NCBI RefSeq assembly: GCF_002019605.1
Contig: NZ_KV917368.1
Span: 403,809 to 467,808, forward strand
Direction of reading: 5' to 3'
From: Alkalihalobacterium alkalinitrilicum
GTDB taxonomy: Bacteria > Bacillota > Bacilli > Bacillales > Bacillaceae_F
DNA length: 64,000 nt
Every line of letters starts with the position of its first letter. Position 1 is the first letter of the stretch. Under the pieces are notes generated by a model. It did no database searches, was not told the DNA's origin, and saw only the letters and a list, made by a program, of their open reading frames with translations. A program made the translations under genes and the position numbers. Positions 26,968 to 36,144 of the stretch are shown here, piece after piece.

Positions 26968-26981
26968 TGGAAGCGGTTACA
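26968..26981 (+). promoter_or_regulatory. cre site (CcpA binding)
   Basis: TGGAAGCGGTTACA matches the catabolite-response consensus TGWAANCGNTNWCA at 13 of 14 positions. It sits between the promoter region and the TRAP permease gene, where bound CcpA would block transcription when preferred sugars are present. Confidence 0.75.
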
Positions 26982-27061
26982 ATTCACATATGGAATTTAG
27001 AGAGGGGGACTAAACTCAACTTAGTTATCCAAATTTGAAAACAAGAGAGGAGGATAATAGT

Positions 27062-29038
27062 TTGGTAAACAACCAAGATCTCAAAAAACTGGAAGAACAA
27101 AAAGCTATCGAAAAATTAAATGAAGAGGCACCTGATCCAAAGCAAAGGCAATTTCAATCATGGTTTGGCAAAGTTGTTATGTTTTTAGCTTTTGTCTATG
27201 CGATGTATCATGTCGTTACAGCATTGATGCCTTTACCGAACTTAATGCAAAGAAGTATTCATGTAGGGTTTGGGTTAATTCTAGCATTCCTTTTATACAA
27301 AACCCATCAAAAAACGAAAATAGGAAACCGAATTTCTATAGTTGACATTCTAGCTATATTAATAGCAATTTTATCTACCATTTACATCGTAGTTAACTAC
27401 CTCGATATCATGAGAAATCCTTCTTCATCAACTACTCTAGGATTAACTCTTGGATTTCTATTATTGCTCATCATCTTAGAAGGAGCTAGAAGGGTTATGG
27501 GGATGGCCTTCCCAATAATCGCTATCATTATGTTAGGATACGCCTTTCTAGGACCTCATCTTCCATCGTTTCTTGCACACAGGGGTGTATCATTCACTCA
27601 AATGTTCCAACAATTATATCTTTCGCCTCTTGGATATTTTGGGCAGGTAACTGGGGTGATCGCTTCAGTCATTAGTGTCTTTATCATATTTGGCTCTATA
27701 TTAATTGTTACTGGTGGAGGTCGAACCTTCATGGATATAGCCCTTCTTATTGCGGGAAAAAGAACGGGTGGACCTGCTAAAGTAGCCGTTGTATCAAGTG
27801 GTATGTTTGGACTTATTAACGGTAGTGCTGCCGCTAATGTTGCAGTAACAGGAAATTTTAATATTCCAATGATGAAAAAACTAGGCTATAAACCAGCGTT
27901 TGCTGGTGCTGTTGAATCTACTGCATCGAATGGGGGACAATTAGTTCCACCTATAATGGGAGCAGCAGCGTTTGTCATGGCCGAAATTATTAACACCCCT
28001 TACTCTGAAATTATTAAAGCAGCGATAATACCAGCGATGTTATTTTATCTAGGAGTATTAATGAGTGTTCATTTCTACAGTAAAAAGAAAAATATTAAAG
28101 GATTACAGGACTCGAGTGAAGTTCAGTCAGCTAAAGAAGTGTTGAGGTTTTCCAAATTGATACACTTATTTGGACCAATTGCTGCTTTTCTATATTTTAT
28201 TGTGAGAGGTTTTACTCCGCAGAACGCTGGGTTTTGGGCGATTGCGATAGCTGTAATTTTATTTTTAATCTTTGACAAACAGTCAATTGTGACGAAATTT
28301 GGGAAACTTTATAAAGGTTTTGTTAACGGGGGAATTGGCATTATTATGATGGCTATTCTCGGTAGTACAGCACAAATTATTGTTTCTGTACTCGGCCAAA
28401 CAGGTCTGGGAGTAAGATTTTCATCAATCATAGCAAATATTAACGATGTAAGCTTATTATTTGGATTGATTGTTGCGATGGTGATTGCTATCATCCTTGG
28501 AATGGGCATACCAACAGTTGCCGCTTATGTTGTAGCTGCTTCAGTATTAGGGCCACCTTTAGTATCGGCAGGTTTAGATCCGATCACAGCACATCTATTC
28601 TTATTTTATTTTGCTCTAATATCTGGGATAACGCCGCCTGTCTGTACTTCGGTATATGTAGCCGCTGCAATTGCCAAGGCCAACTGGTTACGCACATCAT
28701 TTTGGGCACTTCTTATTGGATTAAGCGGATTTATCATTCCGTATATGTTTGTTTATGGTAATGAACTACTTCTGAACGGTACCGTAGGCGCTATATTAAT
28801 AACTACTTTAACTGCAATGATCGGGGTAATTGGATTATCGGCAGCAACGATGGGATATTTGATCCGTGATAATAAAGTTTACGAAACAATCATTTTAGCC
28901 ATTGGCTCATTGTTGTTAGTTATACCACATGTTGCTTTAGATCTTATAGGGTTTCTACTAATTTCTATTATCTTTGTTGTTCAATTCATCAAAAATAGAA
29001 AAAGTGTAATTTCTGGAGTTGGAACTGTCAAAGCATAA
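27062..29038 (+). CDS. TRAP transporter fused permease (4TM/12TM, TAXI type)
   Basis: The TTG at 27062 has GAGAGGAGG seven bases before it, which is better than the ATG at 27035; the protein has about 658 residues. It joins a DctQ-like part (first four spans, up to about 170) to a DctM-like part. DctM marks include GGRTFMDIALLIAGKRTGGPAKVAVVSS in pieces, NGSAAANVAVTG, ESTASNGGQLVPPIMGAAAF, and GMGIPTVAAYVVAASVLGPPL. It moves a carboxylate with Na+ in one direction, using the binding lipoprotein encoded next. First gene of the 27-37 kb operon. Confidence 0.9.
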   Translation: MVNNQDLKKLEEQKAIEKLNEEAPDPKQRQFQSWFGKVVMFLAFVYAMYHVVTALMPLPNLMQRSIHVGFGLILAFLLYKTHQKTKIGNRISIVDILAILIAILSTIYIVVNYLDIMRNPSSSTTLGLTLGFLLLLIILEGARRVMGMAFPIIAIIMLGYAFLGPHLPSFLAHRGVSFTQMFQQLYLSPLGYFGQVTGVIASVISVFIIFGSILIVTGGGRTFMDIALLIAGKRTGGPAKVAVVSSGMFGLINGSAAANVAVTGNFNIPMMKKLGYKPAFAGAVESTASNGGQLVPPIMGAAAFVMAEIINTPYSEIIKAAIIPAMLFYLGVLMSVHFYSKKKNIKGLQDSSEVQSAKEVLRFSKLIHLFGPIAAFLYFIVRGFTPQNAGFWAIAIAVILFLIFDKQSIVTKFGKLYKGFVNGGIGIIMMAILGSTAQIIVSVLGQTGLGVRFSSIIANINDVSLLFGLIVAMVIAIILGMGIPTVAAYVVAASVLGPPLVSAGLDPITAHLFLFYFALISGITPPVCTSVYVAAAIAKANWLRTSFWALLIGLSGFIIPYMFVYGNELLLNGTVGAILITTLTAMIGVIGLSAATMGYLIRDNKVYETIILAIGSLLLVIPHVALDLIGFLLISIIFVVQFIKNRKSVISGVGTVKA

Positions 29039-29085
29039 GTTCAATTTTTTTCAATAAAAAATAACGAGTTAGAGGAGAGTGAAGT

Positions 29086-30165
29086 TTGTTGAAAAAAGGA
29101 TATTTGTTAATTGTTGCGCTTTTTATGGGGATGTTATTACTTGTCGGTTGTAGTGAAGGAACAAGTTCCGAGGAACAAAATGAAGGTACTGGAAGTAATG
29201 AAGCAAATGAAGGGCAAGAGGAAACAGAAGCATCAGACGGAGTTACCTTAGAAAACACTTTTTTAAACGTAGGTGCTACAAGTCAATCATCGGGACTATA
29301 TAGTTATTTTGTTGCGATTGCAAATAGTGTTGAAAAGGCAACAGATGGAAAAATTAATATGACTGTAGTTGAAACGGGTGCATCTGTAGATAACCTCGTT
29401 CGTTTACAACAAGGTTCAATTGATATTGGTTTAGGAACAGAATCAATAAATTATAAAGCATTAAATGGACTAGATGATTGGGAAGATAAACCAATGCCAG
29501 AACTTCGCAACTTATTTGCTTTCCTTCCAATTGCTTTACCATTTACTGTTAGTGAAGAATCAGGAGTAACTTCTATTTCTGACCTTGATGGAAAATCATT
29601 CTTCCCAGGATTTACAGGAAGTGCAACTGAAACAACTACACAAGAAGTACTAAACCTTTTAAATATTGAACCAAATTATTTTCTTGGTGGACTAGAAGAC
29701 GGGGTTAATGCGGTCAAAGATAGAAGAGCCGTCGGTATGGTTAAAACAGGTGTTGGTACAGAGCCAGACCCAACCGTAGTAGAAATCAATACAACTTTAC
29801 CTCAAAAGTTGATTGGGTTTAATGAAGAAGAAAAGAAAATCGTTGAATCTGAACTAGGTTTACCATTTATGATTATTCCAGCTGGTAGTTTTCCAAACCA
29901 AGAAGAAGATATCGAAACGGTTGTCGTAGTAATGGACGTATTCACAAGTACAGATTTACCTGAAGAGGTAGCATACCATATCGTGAAAGCATCGGTAGAA
30001 AATAAGTCGATGCATGAAGACGCATATGGGGGAGTAAAACCATATGACTATATTGAAGCAACACTTGATTATGCAACGACACCTCTTCACGCAGGCGTGG
30101 TAAAATATTTCCGTGAAATTGGGGTTGATATTCCAGATCACTTAATTCCACCAGAAAGCAAATAA
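29086..30165 (+). CDS. TAXI-family TRAP substrate-binding lipoprotein
   Basis: The protein has about 359 residues with a TTG start and AGAGGAGAG before it. Signal peptide with lipobox LVGC (Cys at about 22), then an acidic Glu/Gly/Ser linker (about 23-52). The fold then starts FLNVGATSQSSGLYSYF, followed by DNLVRLQQGSIDIGL and FPGFTGSATETTT, the order of TAXI (TRAP-associated extracytoplasmic immunogenic) proteins. It captures the solute outside the cell and hands it to the fused permease. The CoA-ligase and acyl-CoA genes downstream point to a carboxylic acid ligand. Confidence 0.88.
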   Translation: MLKKGYLLIVALFMGMLLLVGCSEGTSSEEQNEGTGSNEANEGQEETEASDGVTLENTFLNVGATSQSSGLYSYFVAIANSVEKATDGKINMTVVETGASVDNLVRLQQGSIDIGLGTESINYKALNGLDDWEDKPMPELRNLFAFLPIALPFTVSEESGVTSISDLDGKSFFPGFTGSATETTTQEVLNLLNIEPNYFLGGLEDGVNAVKDRRAVGMVKTGVGTEPDPTVVEINTTLPQKLIGFNEEEKKIVESELGLPFMIIPAGSFPNQEEDIETVVVVMDVFTSTDLPEEVAYHIVKASVENKSMHEDAYGGVKPYDYIEATLDYATTPLHAGVVKYFREIGVDIPDHLIPPESK

Positions 30166-30259
30166 AAATTACTAAGTTCATCCAAAAATTCCAGTAATTA
30201 ACCTATAATTAATATTATCAAAAGAATTACTAATTGACGATTTAGAGAGGAAGATATTG

Positions 30260-31063
30260 ATGAACGAGATGGATAAAAATTACTCGATGAAGTCCATTCA
30301 TCGAACGATCAAAATATTAAAGTCATTTACATTTGAAAGACAGTCTCTTTCTATGACAGAACTACATGAAATAACAGAAATTACTAAGCCGAGTTTACAG
30401 CGGATTTTAGCCACATTGGTATATGAAGGGTTCTTACAAAAAGATGAAAGTACGAAAAAATATAAGCTTGGAATGGAACTTTACTTTCTCGGAAATCTCG
30501 TTCAAAAAGATTCGACCTTATTGAATACAGCCTTGCCTGTGATGCAACGACTCAGAGATGAAACTGGTGAATCAGTCACTTTAAATGTTATTTACAACAA
30601 TAAGCGAAAATGTATAGGTTACTGTGAAAGCAGACATGAACTAACGACACTTACTTTTATAGGGCATGATTCACCTTTACATGCGGGAGCATCGGCTAAA
30701 GTCCTTCTAGCTCATATGGCCAAAAATGAAGTTGAGAGTTACTTCAGTAGTAATTCCTTTCAGAAGTTTAATGAAAAAACGATCGTAGATAAAGAGTTAC
30801 TTTTCGAAGAGTTACGAAGCATCCAGGAGAAAGGATATGCCATTAGTTATGGGGAGCGGGTGAAGGGAGCATTCTCCATAAGCGTCCCCATTACTAATTC
30901 AATGAATCAAGTGATGGCTGGGCTCTCTATTGTAGTCCCATTACCAAGAGTTGAAGAGTTTGAAGTGGATGATTTAATTACTCTTCTTAAACAAGGGGCA
31001 CAAGAGATTTCTACTCTTTTAGGAAATAGAGATAGTTTCTTTAATATGAAGGAAATGAATTAG
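30260..31063 (+). CDS. IclR-family transcriptional regulator
   Basis: The ATG at 30260 has GAGAGGAAG before it. The 267-residue protein has an N-terminal winged helix (SIHRTIKILKSFTF to KPSLQRILATLVYEGFLQKD) and the C-terminal IclR effector domain (LPVMQRLRDETGESVTLNVI, HAGASAKVLLAHM, AISYGERVKGAFSISVPI). The effector is often the imported acid or its CoA ester. It lies inside the operon that it likely controls, through the repeats at 26877-26911. Confidence 0.9.
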   Translation: MNEMDKNYSMKSIHRTIKILKSFTFERQSLSMTELHEITEITKPSLQRILATLVYEGFLQKDESTKKYKLGMELYFLGNLVQKDSTLLNTALPVMQRLRDETGESVTLNVIYNNKRKCIGYCESRHELTTLTFIGHDSPLHAGASAKVLLAHMAKNEVESYFSSNSFQKFNEKTIVDKELLFEELRSIQEKGYAISYGERVKGAFSISVPITNSMNQVMAGLSIVVPLPRVEEFEVDDLITLLKQGAQEISTLLGNRDSFFNMKEMN

Positions 31064-31089
31064 TGTAATTGATAAAACACATAAGGATG

Positions 31090-31130
31090 AAGGAGTTTAA
31101 GGCTGGAGTAGTTCAGTTAACTCCTTTTAT
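31090..31130 (+). terminator. attenuator-like hairpin before the ATP-grasp gene
   Basis: AAGGAGTT and AACTCCTT arms with a 21-base loop are followed by TTAT. It may lower expression of the downstream part of the operon, or cover an internal ribosome site. Confidence 0.4.
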
Positions 31131-31152
31131 CCAAAAAGGAGGGATGACACAG

Positions 31153-31893
31153 TTGAACAAACAAGTAGAGTTTCAAAAGATAATAGAACTAGTGAGAGAG
31201 CATAATAGTCAGGTCATTCCTGAGTCGTTTTCTAAACAAATTTTTGAAAATGTAGGAATGCCAATTCCTAAGCAAGGCTTAGCTAAGAATGAAGAAGAAG
31301 CTGTTTATCTAGCTAAAACAATTGGGTTCCCAGTCGTCTTAAAAGTTCATTCTTTTGACATTGTTCATAAAAGTGATGCAAAAGGTGTACTCGTTGGTCT
31401 AAACTCTCCTGAGGATGTTAGGGAAGGGTTTCTAGAAATTATTAAAAATGCTCAGTCTTATCTTTTAGTAGATAAAGAGGTACAAGTAACTGTACAAGAA
31501 ATGGCTCCCGTCGGCACTGAAGTGATTATTGGCATGAAACGTGATAAGGTCTTTGGACCAACGATCCTCTTTGGACTCGGAGGAGTTTGGGTTGAGGTAT
31601 TAAAAGATGTTTCATTAAGAGTATCACCACTTACTGAGCAAGACGTCGATGACATGATCAATGAAATTAGAGGCCATGCTCTTTTAGGAGAATTTCGAGG
31701 TAACCGAGCGCGTGATCTTTCTTCTTTAAAAACGTTGATTTTCCAAATGGAGAAATTGGCATTAGAGTTTCCAGAGATTGATGAAATTGATCTAAACCCA
31801 GTGTTTCTCTATGAAAAGGATAAAGGCGCGATGGTTGTTGATGCAAGGATTGTTCTTACCAACGAAAGTCTAATTTCAGAGGGGACGGTTTAA
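31153..31893 (+). CDS. acyl-CoA synthetase (ADP-forming) ATP-grasp subunit
   Basis: The TTG at 31153 lies nine bases after AAGGAGGG; an open frame upstream includes the hairpin and is unlikely. The 246-residue product is an ATP-grasp_5 domain: GFPVVLKVHSFDIVHKSDAKG (nucleotide loop), LVDKEVQVTVQEMAP, IGMKRDKVFGPTILFGLGGV, and EIDLNPVFLYE (metal site). It is the beta subunit of the NDP-forming acetyl-CoA synthetase group and pairs with the CoA-binding alpha subunit one base further on. Together they activate an acid with CoA, with ATP giving ADP. Confidence 0.88.
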   Translation: MNKQVEFQKIIELVREHNSQVIPESFSKQIFENVGMPIPKQGLAKNEEEAVYLAKTIGFPVVLKVHSFDIVHKSDAKGVLVGLNSPEDVREGFLEIIKNAQSYLLVDKEVQVTVQEMAPVGTEVIIGMKRDKVFGPTILFGLGGVWVEVLKDVSLRVSPLTEQDVDDMINEIRGHALLGEFRGNRARDLSSLKTLIFQMEKLALEFPEIDEIDLNPVFLYEKDKGAMVVDARIVLTNESLISEGTV

Positions 31894-31894
31894 A

Positions 31895-33319
31895 ATGAAC
31901 GATAAAAGAATGGAGGCAATTAATAAACTTTTATATCCTAAATCGGTTGCAGTCATTGGAGCCTCAAACAATGAGAAAAAAACAGGCGGACGATTGATGG
32001 CCTATTTAACAAAACATGACTTTCCGTATGAGATCTACCCTATAAACCCAAAAGAAACACAGATCCAAGGTCGTGCTTGCTATCAATCTATTCGAGATCT
32101 TCCGAATAATGTTGACGTAGCTTTAGTCGTTTTACCAGTAAAAATGATCTTTTCTGTCATGGAAGAATGTGCAGCAAAAGGAATAAAGTCGTTACTCATC
32201 TATTCTTCTGGTTTTGCCGAACTTGGTGAAGAAGGTGAAGAGTTACAAAAGAATTTAGTTAGAAAAGCAAGAGAGTTAGATGTTTATATTTGTGGCCCAA
32301 ATGCCATTGGTGTAGCAAATACCCAACAGAATTTCTTTGGCAGTTTTAGTATGGCAATGGAAACCCCCAATATTCCTAAGCCAGGAAAGATCTCTTTTAT
32401 CACTCAAAGTGGGGCCATTGGAGGCGGCTTGTTAAGTAGAGTTTGGTCTGAAGGAATAGGAACGAGTACATTTATTAGTTCCGGGAACGAAGCAGATTTG
32501 GACTCAGCAGATTATATTCGTTTTCTAGCTGATGATAACAATACAGAAGTTATTTGTGTTTATTTAGAAGGAATACGAGACGGACAAAAATTTATAGCTG
32601 CATTAAAAAAAGCTTACGAAAAAGGAAAACCTGTCATTGTTTATAAAAACGGTCGAACATCGCTCGGGAAAAAATCAGTTCAATCCCATACAGGTAGTCT
32701 AGCTGGGGATTTTCATGTTTATGAAGCGGTCTTTAAACAATATGGAGTCATCTCTGTTAACCATTTAGAAGAATTGTTTGAAGTGGCAAAAGCTCTATTA
32801 GTCATGAAAGAAATCAACGGTAAAAATGTAGGAGTACTATCAACTTCTGGAGGAGCATGTACCATCATCGCTGATTCTTGTATACAGACTGGGTTAAGCG
32901 TTCCAGCCTTTTCTCAAAAAACTCAAGCAAAATTAAGTGAACTTATTCCAGAATATGGGATAGTTCAAAATCCATTTGATACGACAGCAAATATCATTAA
33001 TGACCCAAAAGCATTCCGGGTAGCAATGGATACTTTAATCAAAGACAATGAAATTGACTCTATTGTTCTAATGCTAACCACGGTAGGAGAACCAGTAGCT
33101 TCAGTTGTAGCTCAAGATATTATTAATCTTTCAAAAAATACAAATAAAAGCATTATTATAACTTGGCTTATTTCGGAAACATTGGCTGCAAATGCTTTTC
33201 AAATGTTAAGAAATAATGGCATTCCGATATTTTCAAGTCCTGAACGTGCAATCACTGTTTTAAATTATGTAACAAACTATCATTTAAATAAAACGAAACG
33301 ATTAAAAGAAAGGGTGTAA
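31895..33319 (+). CDS. acyl-CoA synthetase (ADP-forming) CoA-binding subunit
   Basis: The protein has 474 residues. The N-terminal CoA-binding domain reads KSVAVIGASNNEKKTGGRLM, followed by LLIYSSGFAELGEEG and the SCS-like ligase domain with ISFITQSGAIGGG. The phospho-histidine is in VQSHTGSLAGD. The third domain (about 310-470) is the succinyl-CoA ligase-like flavodoxin domain. The split alpha/beta arrangement is one of several known in this family. It sits between the ATP-grasp subunit and two crotonase genes, so activation feeds straight into beta-oxidation. Confidence 0.9.
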   Translation: MNDKRMEAINKLLYPKSVAVIGASNNEKKTGGRLMAYLTKHDFPYEIYPINPKETQIQGRACYQSIRDLPNNVDVALVVLPVKMIFSVMEECAAKGIKSLLIYSSGFAELGEEGEELQKNLVRKARELDVYICGPNAIGVANTQQNFFGSFSMAMETPNIPKPGKISFITQSGAIGGGLLSRVWSEGIGTSTFISSGNEADLDSADYIRFLADDNNTEVICVYLEGIRDGQKFIAALKKAYEKGKPVIVYKNGRTSLGKKSVQSHTGSLAGDFHVYEAVFKQYGVISVNHLEELFEVAKALLVMKEINGKNVGVLSTSGGACTIIADSCIQTGLSVPAFSQKTQAKLSELIPEYGIVQNPFDTTANIINDPKAFRVAMDTLIKDNEIDSIVLMLTTVGEPVASVVAQDIINLSKNTNKSIIITWLISETLAANAFQMLRNNGIPIFSSPERAITVLNYVTNYHLNKTKRLKERV

Positions 33320-33322
33320 GAA

Positions 33323-34129
33323 ATGAGTGATTTACTTTTTAGCGTAAATAATGAAGGTGTAGCAACGATCAAACTAAATCGACCTGACCGGTTGAATGCA
33401 TTTAGTTTAGAAATGATTAATCAATGGATTGAAGCTCTTGAAGAAGTTCGAGATTCTGAAGAAATCCGAGCATTAGTACTAACTGGTGAAGGTCGTGCAT
33501 TTTGTGCAGGTGGAGATGTGAAATCCATGGTCGAAGGTGATGGCTTCCTTTACCAAAAAGAGGACGAACATATCGATTTTATGAGTACAGGAATGAAGCG
33601 GAAAAAAGTTCTCTGGAAGTATGTGCAGCGTATTCCGCTAATTATGAGTGAAATTGATAAACCTGTGATCGCAGCCATTAATGGTCCTGCCATTGGTGCG
33701 GGTTTAGATATGGCTCTTATGTGTGATATTCGCTTTGCGTCAAGAACAGCCAAAATGGGAGAAACCTATATCAAAGCAGGAATTGTTCCTGGTGATGGTG
33801 CGGCTTATTTTCTTCCTCGAATTGTTGGAATTGATAAAGCGTTGGAATTGTTATGGACGGGGAAAATCCTTACGGCTGAAGAAGCAAAGGAATATGGAAT
33901 GGTTACGTATATAGCAGAGCCAGAAGAGCTACTAGATAAAGTGTATGATTTTGCCTCGACATTAGCAAAACAGCCATCTGCAACGGTACAGTTTATGAAG
34001 AGAACAGTCTACCAAGGGTTAAATAATGATTTGCGTACGTCACTTGATATGATTTCATCCGCGATGGGATTAGTTACCGAACTTCCAGAATATCGCGAAC
34101 GTCTAGAAACGATACTGAAAAAAGACTAA
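33323..34129 (+). CDS. enoyl-CoA hydratase/isomerase (first of two)
   Basis: The protein has 268 residues, full length for a crotonase. It shows LNRPDRLNAFS, FCAGGDVKSM (CoA and oxyanion hole), AINGPAIGAGLDMALMCDIRF and the Glu-bearing stretch KMGETYIKAGIVPGDGAAYF. The insertion of about 25 residues after GGDVKSMVEGDG is longer than in FadB-like hydratases and fits a special acyl chain. AAAGGGTGTAAGAA precedes the ATG. It differs in sequence from the next crotonase, so the two are not a recent duplication. Confidence 0.88.
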   Translation: MSDLLFSVNNEGVATIKLNRPDRLNAFSLEMINQWIEALEEVRDSEEIRALVLTGEGRAFCAGGDVKSMVEGDGFLYQKEDEHIDFMSTGMKRKKVLWKYVQRIPLIMSEIDKPVIAAINGPAIGAGLDMALMCDIRFASRTAKMGETYIKAGIVPGDGAAYFLPRIVGIDKALELLWTGKILTAEEAKEYGMVTYIAEPEELLDKVYDFASTLAKQPSATVQFMKRTVYQGLNNDLRTSLDMISSAMGLVTELPEYRERLETILKKD

Positions 34130-34143
34130 GAAAAGGAAGTGGG

Positions 34144-34920
34144 ATGGTGAGCGTTTTATATGAGCAAAAAGATAACATCGCCATTTTAAGCCTCTATCGT
34201 GAAAATGGTTATAATGCTCTCAACTACGAAACAGTTAGTCAATTATATAATCACCTAATTTCAATTTGGAATAATAAAGAGATAAATATCGTCATTATTA
34301 CTGCAAAAGGAGAAAAAGTCTTTACAGCTGGTGCCGATTTAAAGGAACGTAGACAAATGAATAGTGAGCAAGTGAATTTATATTTGTCTAAAATTAGGGA
34401 AACCTATAAAGTTATTGAATCAATGCCTCAGGCTATCATCGCAGCTGTGAATGGAATATGTGTCGGTGGGGGGACTGAAATGATCCTGGCTTGTGACTTA
34501 AGAATTGCTGCAAGTCATGCCACATTTAGCCTTCCAGAAGTAAAGATCGGTATCATTCCAGGTGCTGGTGGAACACAACGATTAGTAAGAGTAGTCGGTT
34601 TAGGTAGAGCGAAAGAAATGATTTTAACTGGTAAACCTGTTACAGCACAAAAAGCAGAGAGAATCGGTCTTATAAATGAAATAATAGAAGACAAGAACGT
34701 AGTAGACCGTGCAATCGAAATTTCGAAGGTGATTAGCAAAAATGCTCCGTTATCGTTAAAGGAAGCTAAAGAAGCAATTCACTTTGCAGCTAATGTTCAT
34801 AATGAAGAAGGCTTTTTATTTGAAAGCAAGTCCTATGAAAGGCTTGTTAGTACTCGTGACCGTCAAGAAGCCTTAGAAGCCTTCAATGAAAAAAGAGAAC
34901 CAAAATACTTAGGAATTTAG
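34144..34920 (+). CDS. enoyl-CoA hydratase/isomerase (second of two)
   Basis: The protein has 258 residues. Crotonase marks: RENGYNALNYE, FTAGADLKERRQM, AAVNGICVGGGTEMILACDL (GGG oxyanion loop) and LPEVKIGIIPGAGGTQRL, which carries both acid-base Glu positions of a true hydratase. It starts 15 bases after the first crotonase. It is the better candidate for the standard hydration step of beta-oxidation, while its neighbour may act as an isomerase or on another intermediate. Confidence 0.9.
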   Translation: MVSVLYEQKDNIAILSLYRENGYNALNYETVSQLYNHLISIWNNKEINIVIITAKGEKVFTAGADLKERRQMNSEQVNLYLSKIRETYKVIESMPQAIIAAVNGICVGGGTEMILACDLRIAASHATFSLPEVKIGIIPGAGGTQRLVRVVGLGRAKEMILTGKPVTAQKAERIGLINEIIEDKNVVDRAIEISKVISKNAPLSLKEAKEAIHFAANVHNEEGFLFESKSYERLVSTRDRQEALEAFNEKREPKYLGI

Positions 34921-34986
34921 CTAGTTAGATTTCGGAATTTTGTGAAATTGGGAAATGTAATAAATTTAAGTGTGGAGGGGTGTAAT

Positions 34987-36144
34987 GTGTCAAAAGCATT
35001 AAAGCTACCAATCGTCGAATTGCCCGAGAATATCGATAAGTTAAGAGATGAAGTAAGAAGTTTTATTGCAGAAGAAAGATCGAAAGGAACATTCGAGCCA
35101 CAATGCGATTCTTGGTTAGGTGGATTTTCAGCTGAATTTAGTCGTAAATTAGGTGAGCGAGGATGGATTGGAATGACATGGCCGAAGAAATACGGTGGTC
35201 ATGAAAGAAGTTCACTCGAACGCTTTGTTGTTACAGAGGAATTATTAGCAGCTGGTGCACCAGTTGCAGCTCATTGGATTGCAGATCGCCAGTCAGGAAC
35301 TTTACTTTTACGATACGGTACGGAGGAACAACGAAATTTTTATTTACCTAAAATCGCCAAAGGAGAAAGTTACTTTGTCATTGGTTTAAGTGAACCAAAT
35401 TCTGGATCAGACCTAGCATCGTTATCATCGATGGCAACAAAAGCAGATGGTGGTTGGGTTTTAAACGGAAGTAAGCTATGGACGAGTGGTGCTCATCATT
35501 CTCACTATATGATTGCGCTCGTTCGAACGGCACCTCTAAACCCTGAAAACCGCCATCAAGGATTAAGTCAGTTTGTGGTAGACTTAGCGGCACCAGGAGT
35601 AACTGTAAGGCCCATTCGATTAATGACAGGGGAACATCATTTTAACGAAGTCATCTTTGAAGATGTATTTATTCCTGACGGGTCGCTTGTCGGTAAAGTT
35701 GGAGATGGATGGAAACAAGGGATGGCTGAATTAGCTTATGAACGAAGTGGTCCTGAACGATTTTTAAGTACGTTGCCTTTATTAACTGAGCTACTAAACA
35801 CCATTCAATTAGATCCAGACCGCCACACTAAAATAGAAGTAGGCAAACTAGTTGCTCGTTTATGGACTTTACGGAAAATGTCTTTAGGTGTAGCTGGCTT
35901 GCTTGAAAAAGGTGTAACACCAAGCCTCATGGCGGCACTAGTTAAGGATTTGGGTACCCAATTTGAAAAGCAATTGGCTGAAACAGCACGTTTACTTGTG
36001 TCTTCAAACCCATCCGTTACATCTTCATCCGCGTTTGAAAGAAGATTAGCAGAAGCTATTTTGCATTCACCAGGGTTCACTCTTAGAGGTGGAACAACTG
36101 AGATCTTGCGAGGAATTATTGCAAAGGAGGTCGTTGCGAAATGA
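34987..36144 (+). CDS. acyl-CoA dehydrogenase, large-type subunit
   Basis: The GTG at 34987 has GGAGGGGTGTAAT before it; the frame is open further upstream but lacks a site. The product has 385 residues. It shows MTWPKKYGGHERSS, IGLSEPNSGSDLASL (flavin and substrate contact), VLNGSKLWTSGAHHSHYMIA, GEHHFNEVIFEDVFIPD, and RGGTTEILRGIIAKE at the end. YERSGPERF carries a likely base in this subgroup. It overlaps the next acyl-CoA dehydrogenase-type gene by four bases (ATGA). The pair probably forms a heteromeric enzyme. Confidence 0.9.
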   Translation: MSKALKLPIVELPENIDKLRDEVRSFIAEERSKGTFEPQCDSWLGGFSAEFSRKLGERGWIGMTWPKKYGGHERSSLERFVVTEELLAAGAPVAAHWIADRQSGTLLLRYGTEEQRNFYLPKIAKGESYFVIGLSEPNSGSDLASLSSMATKADGGWVLNGSKLWTSGAHHSHYMIALVRTAPLNPENRHQGLSQFVVDLAAPGVTVRPIRLMTGEHHFNEVIFEDVFIPDGSLVGKVGDGWKQGMAELAYERSGPERFLSTLPLLTELLNTIQLDPDRHTKIEVGKLVARLWTLRKMSLGVAGLLEKGVTPSLMAALVKDLGTQFEKQLAETARLLVSSNPSVTSSSAFERRLAEAILHSPGFTLRGGTTEILRGIIAKEVVAK

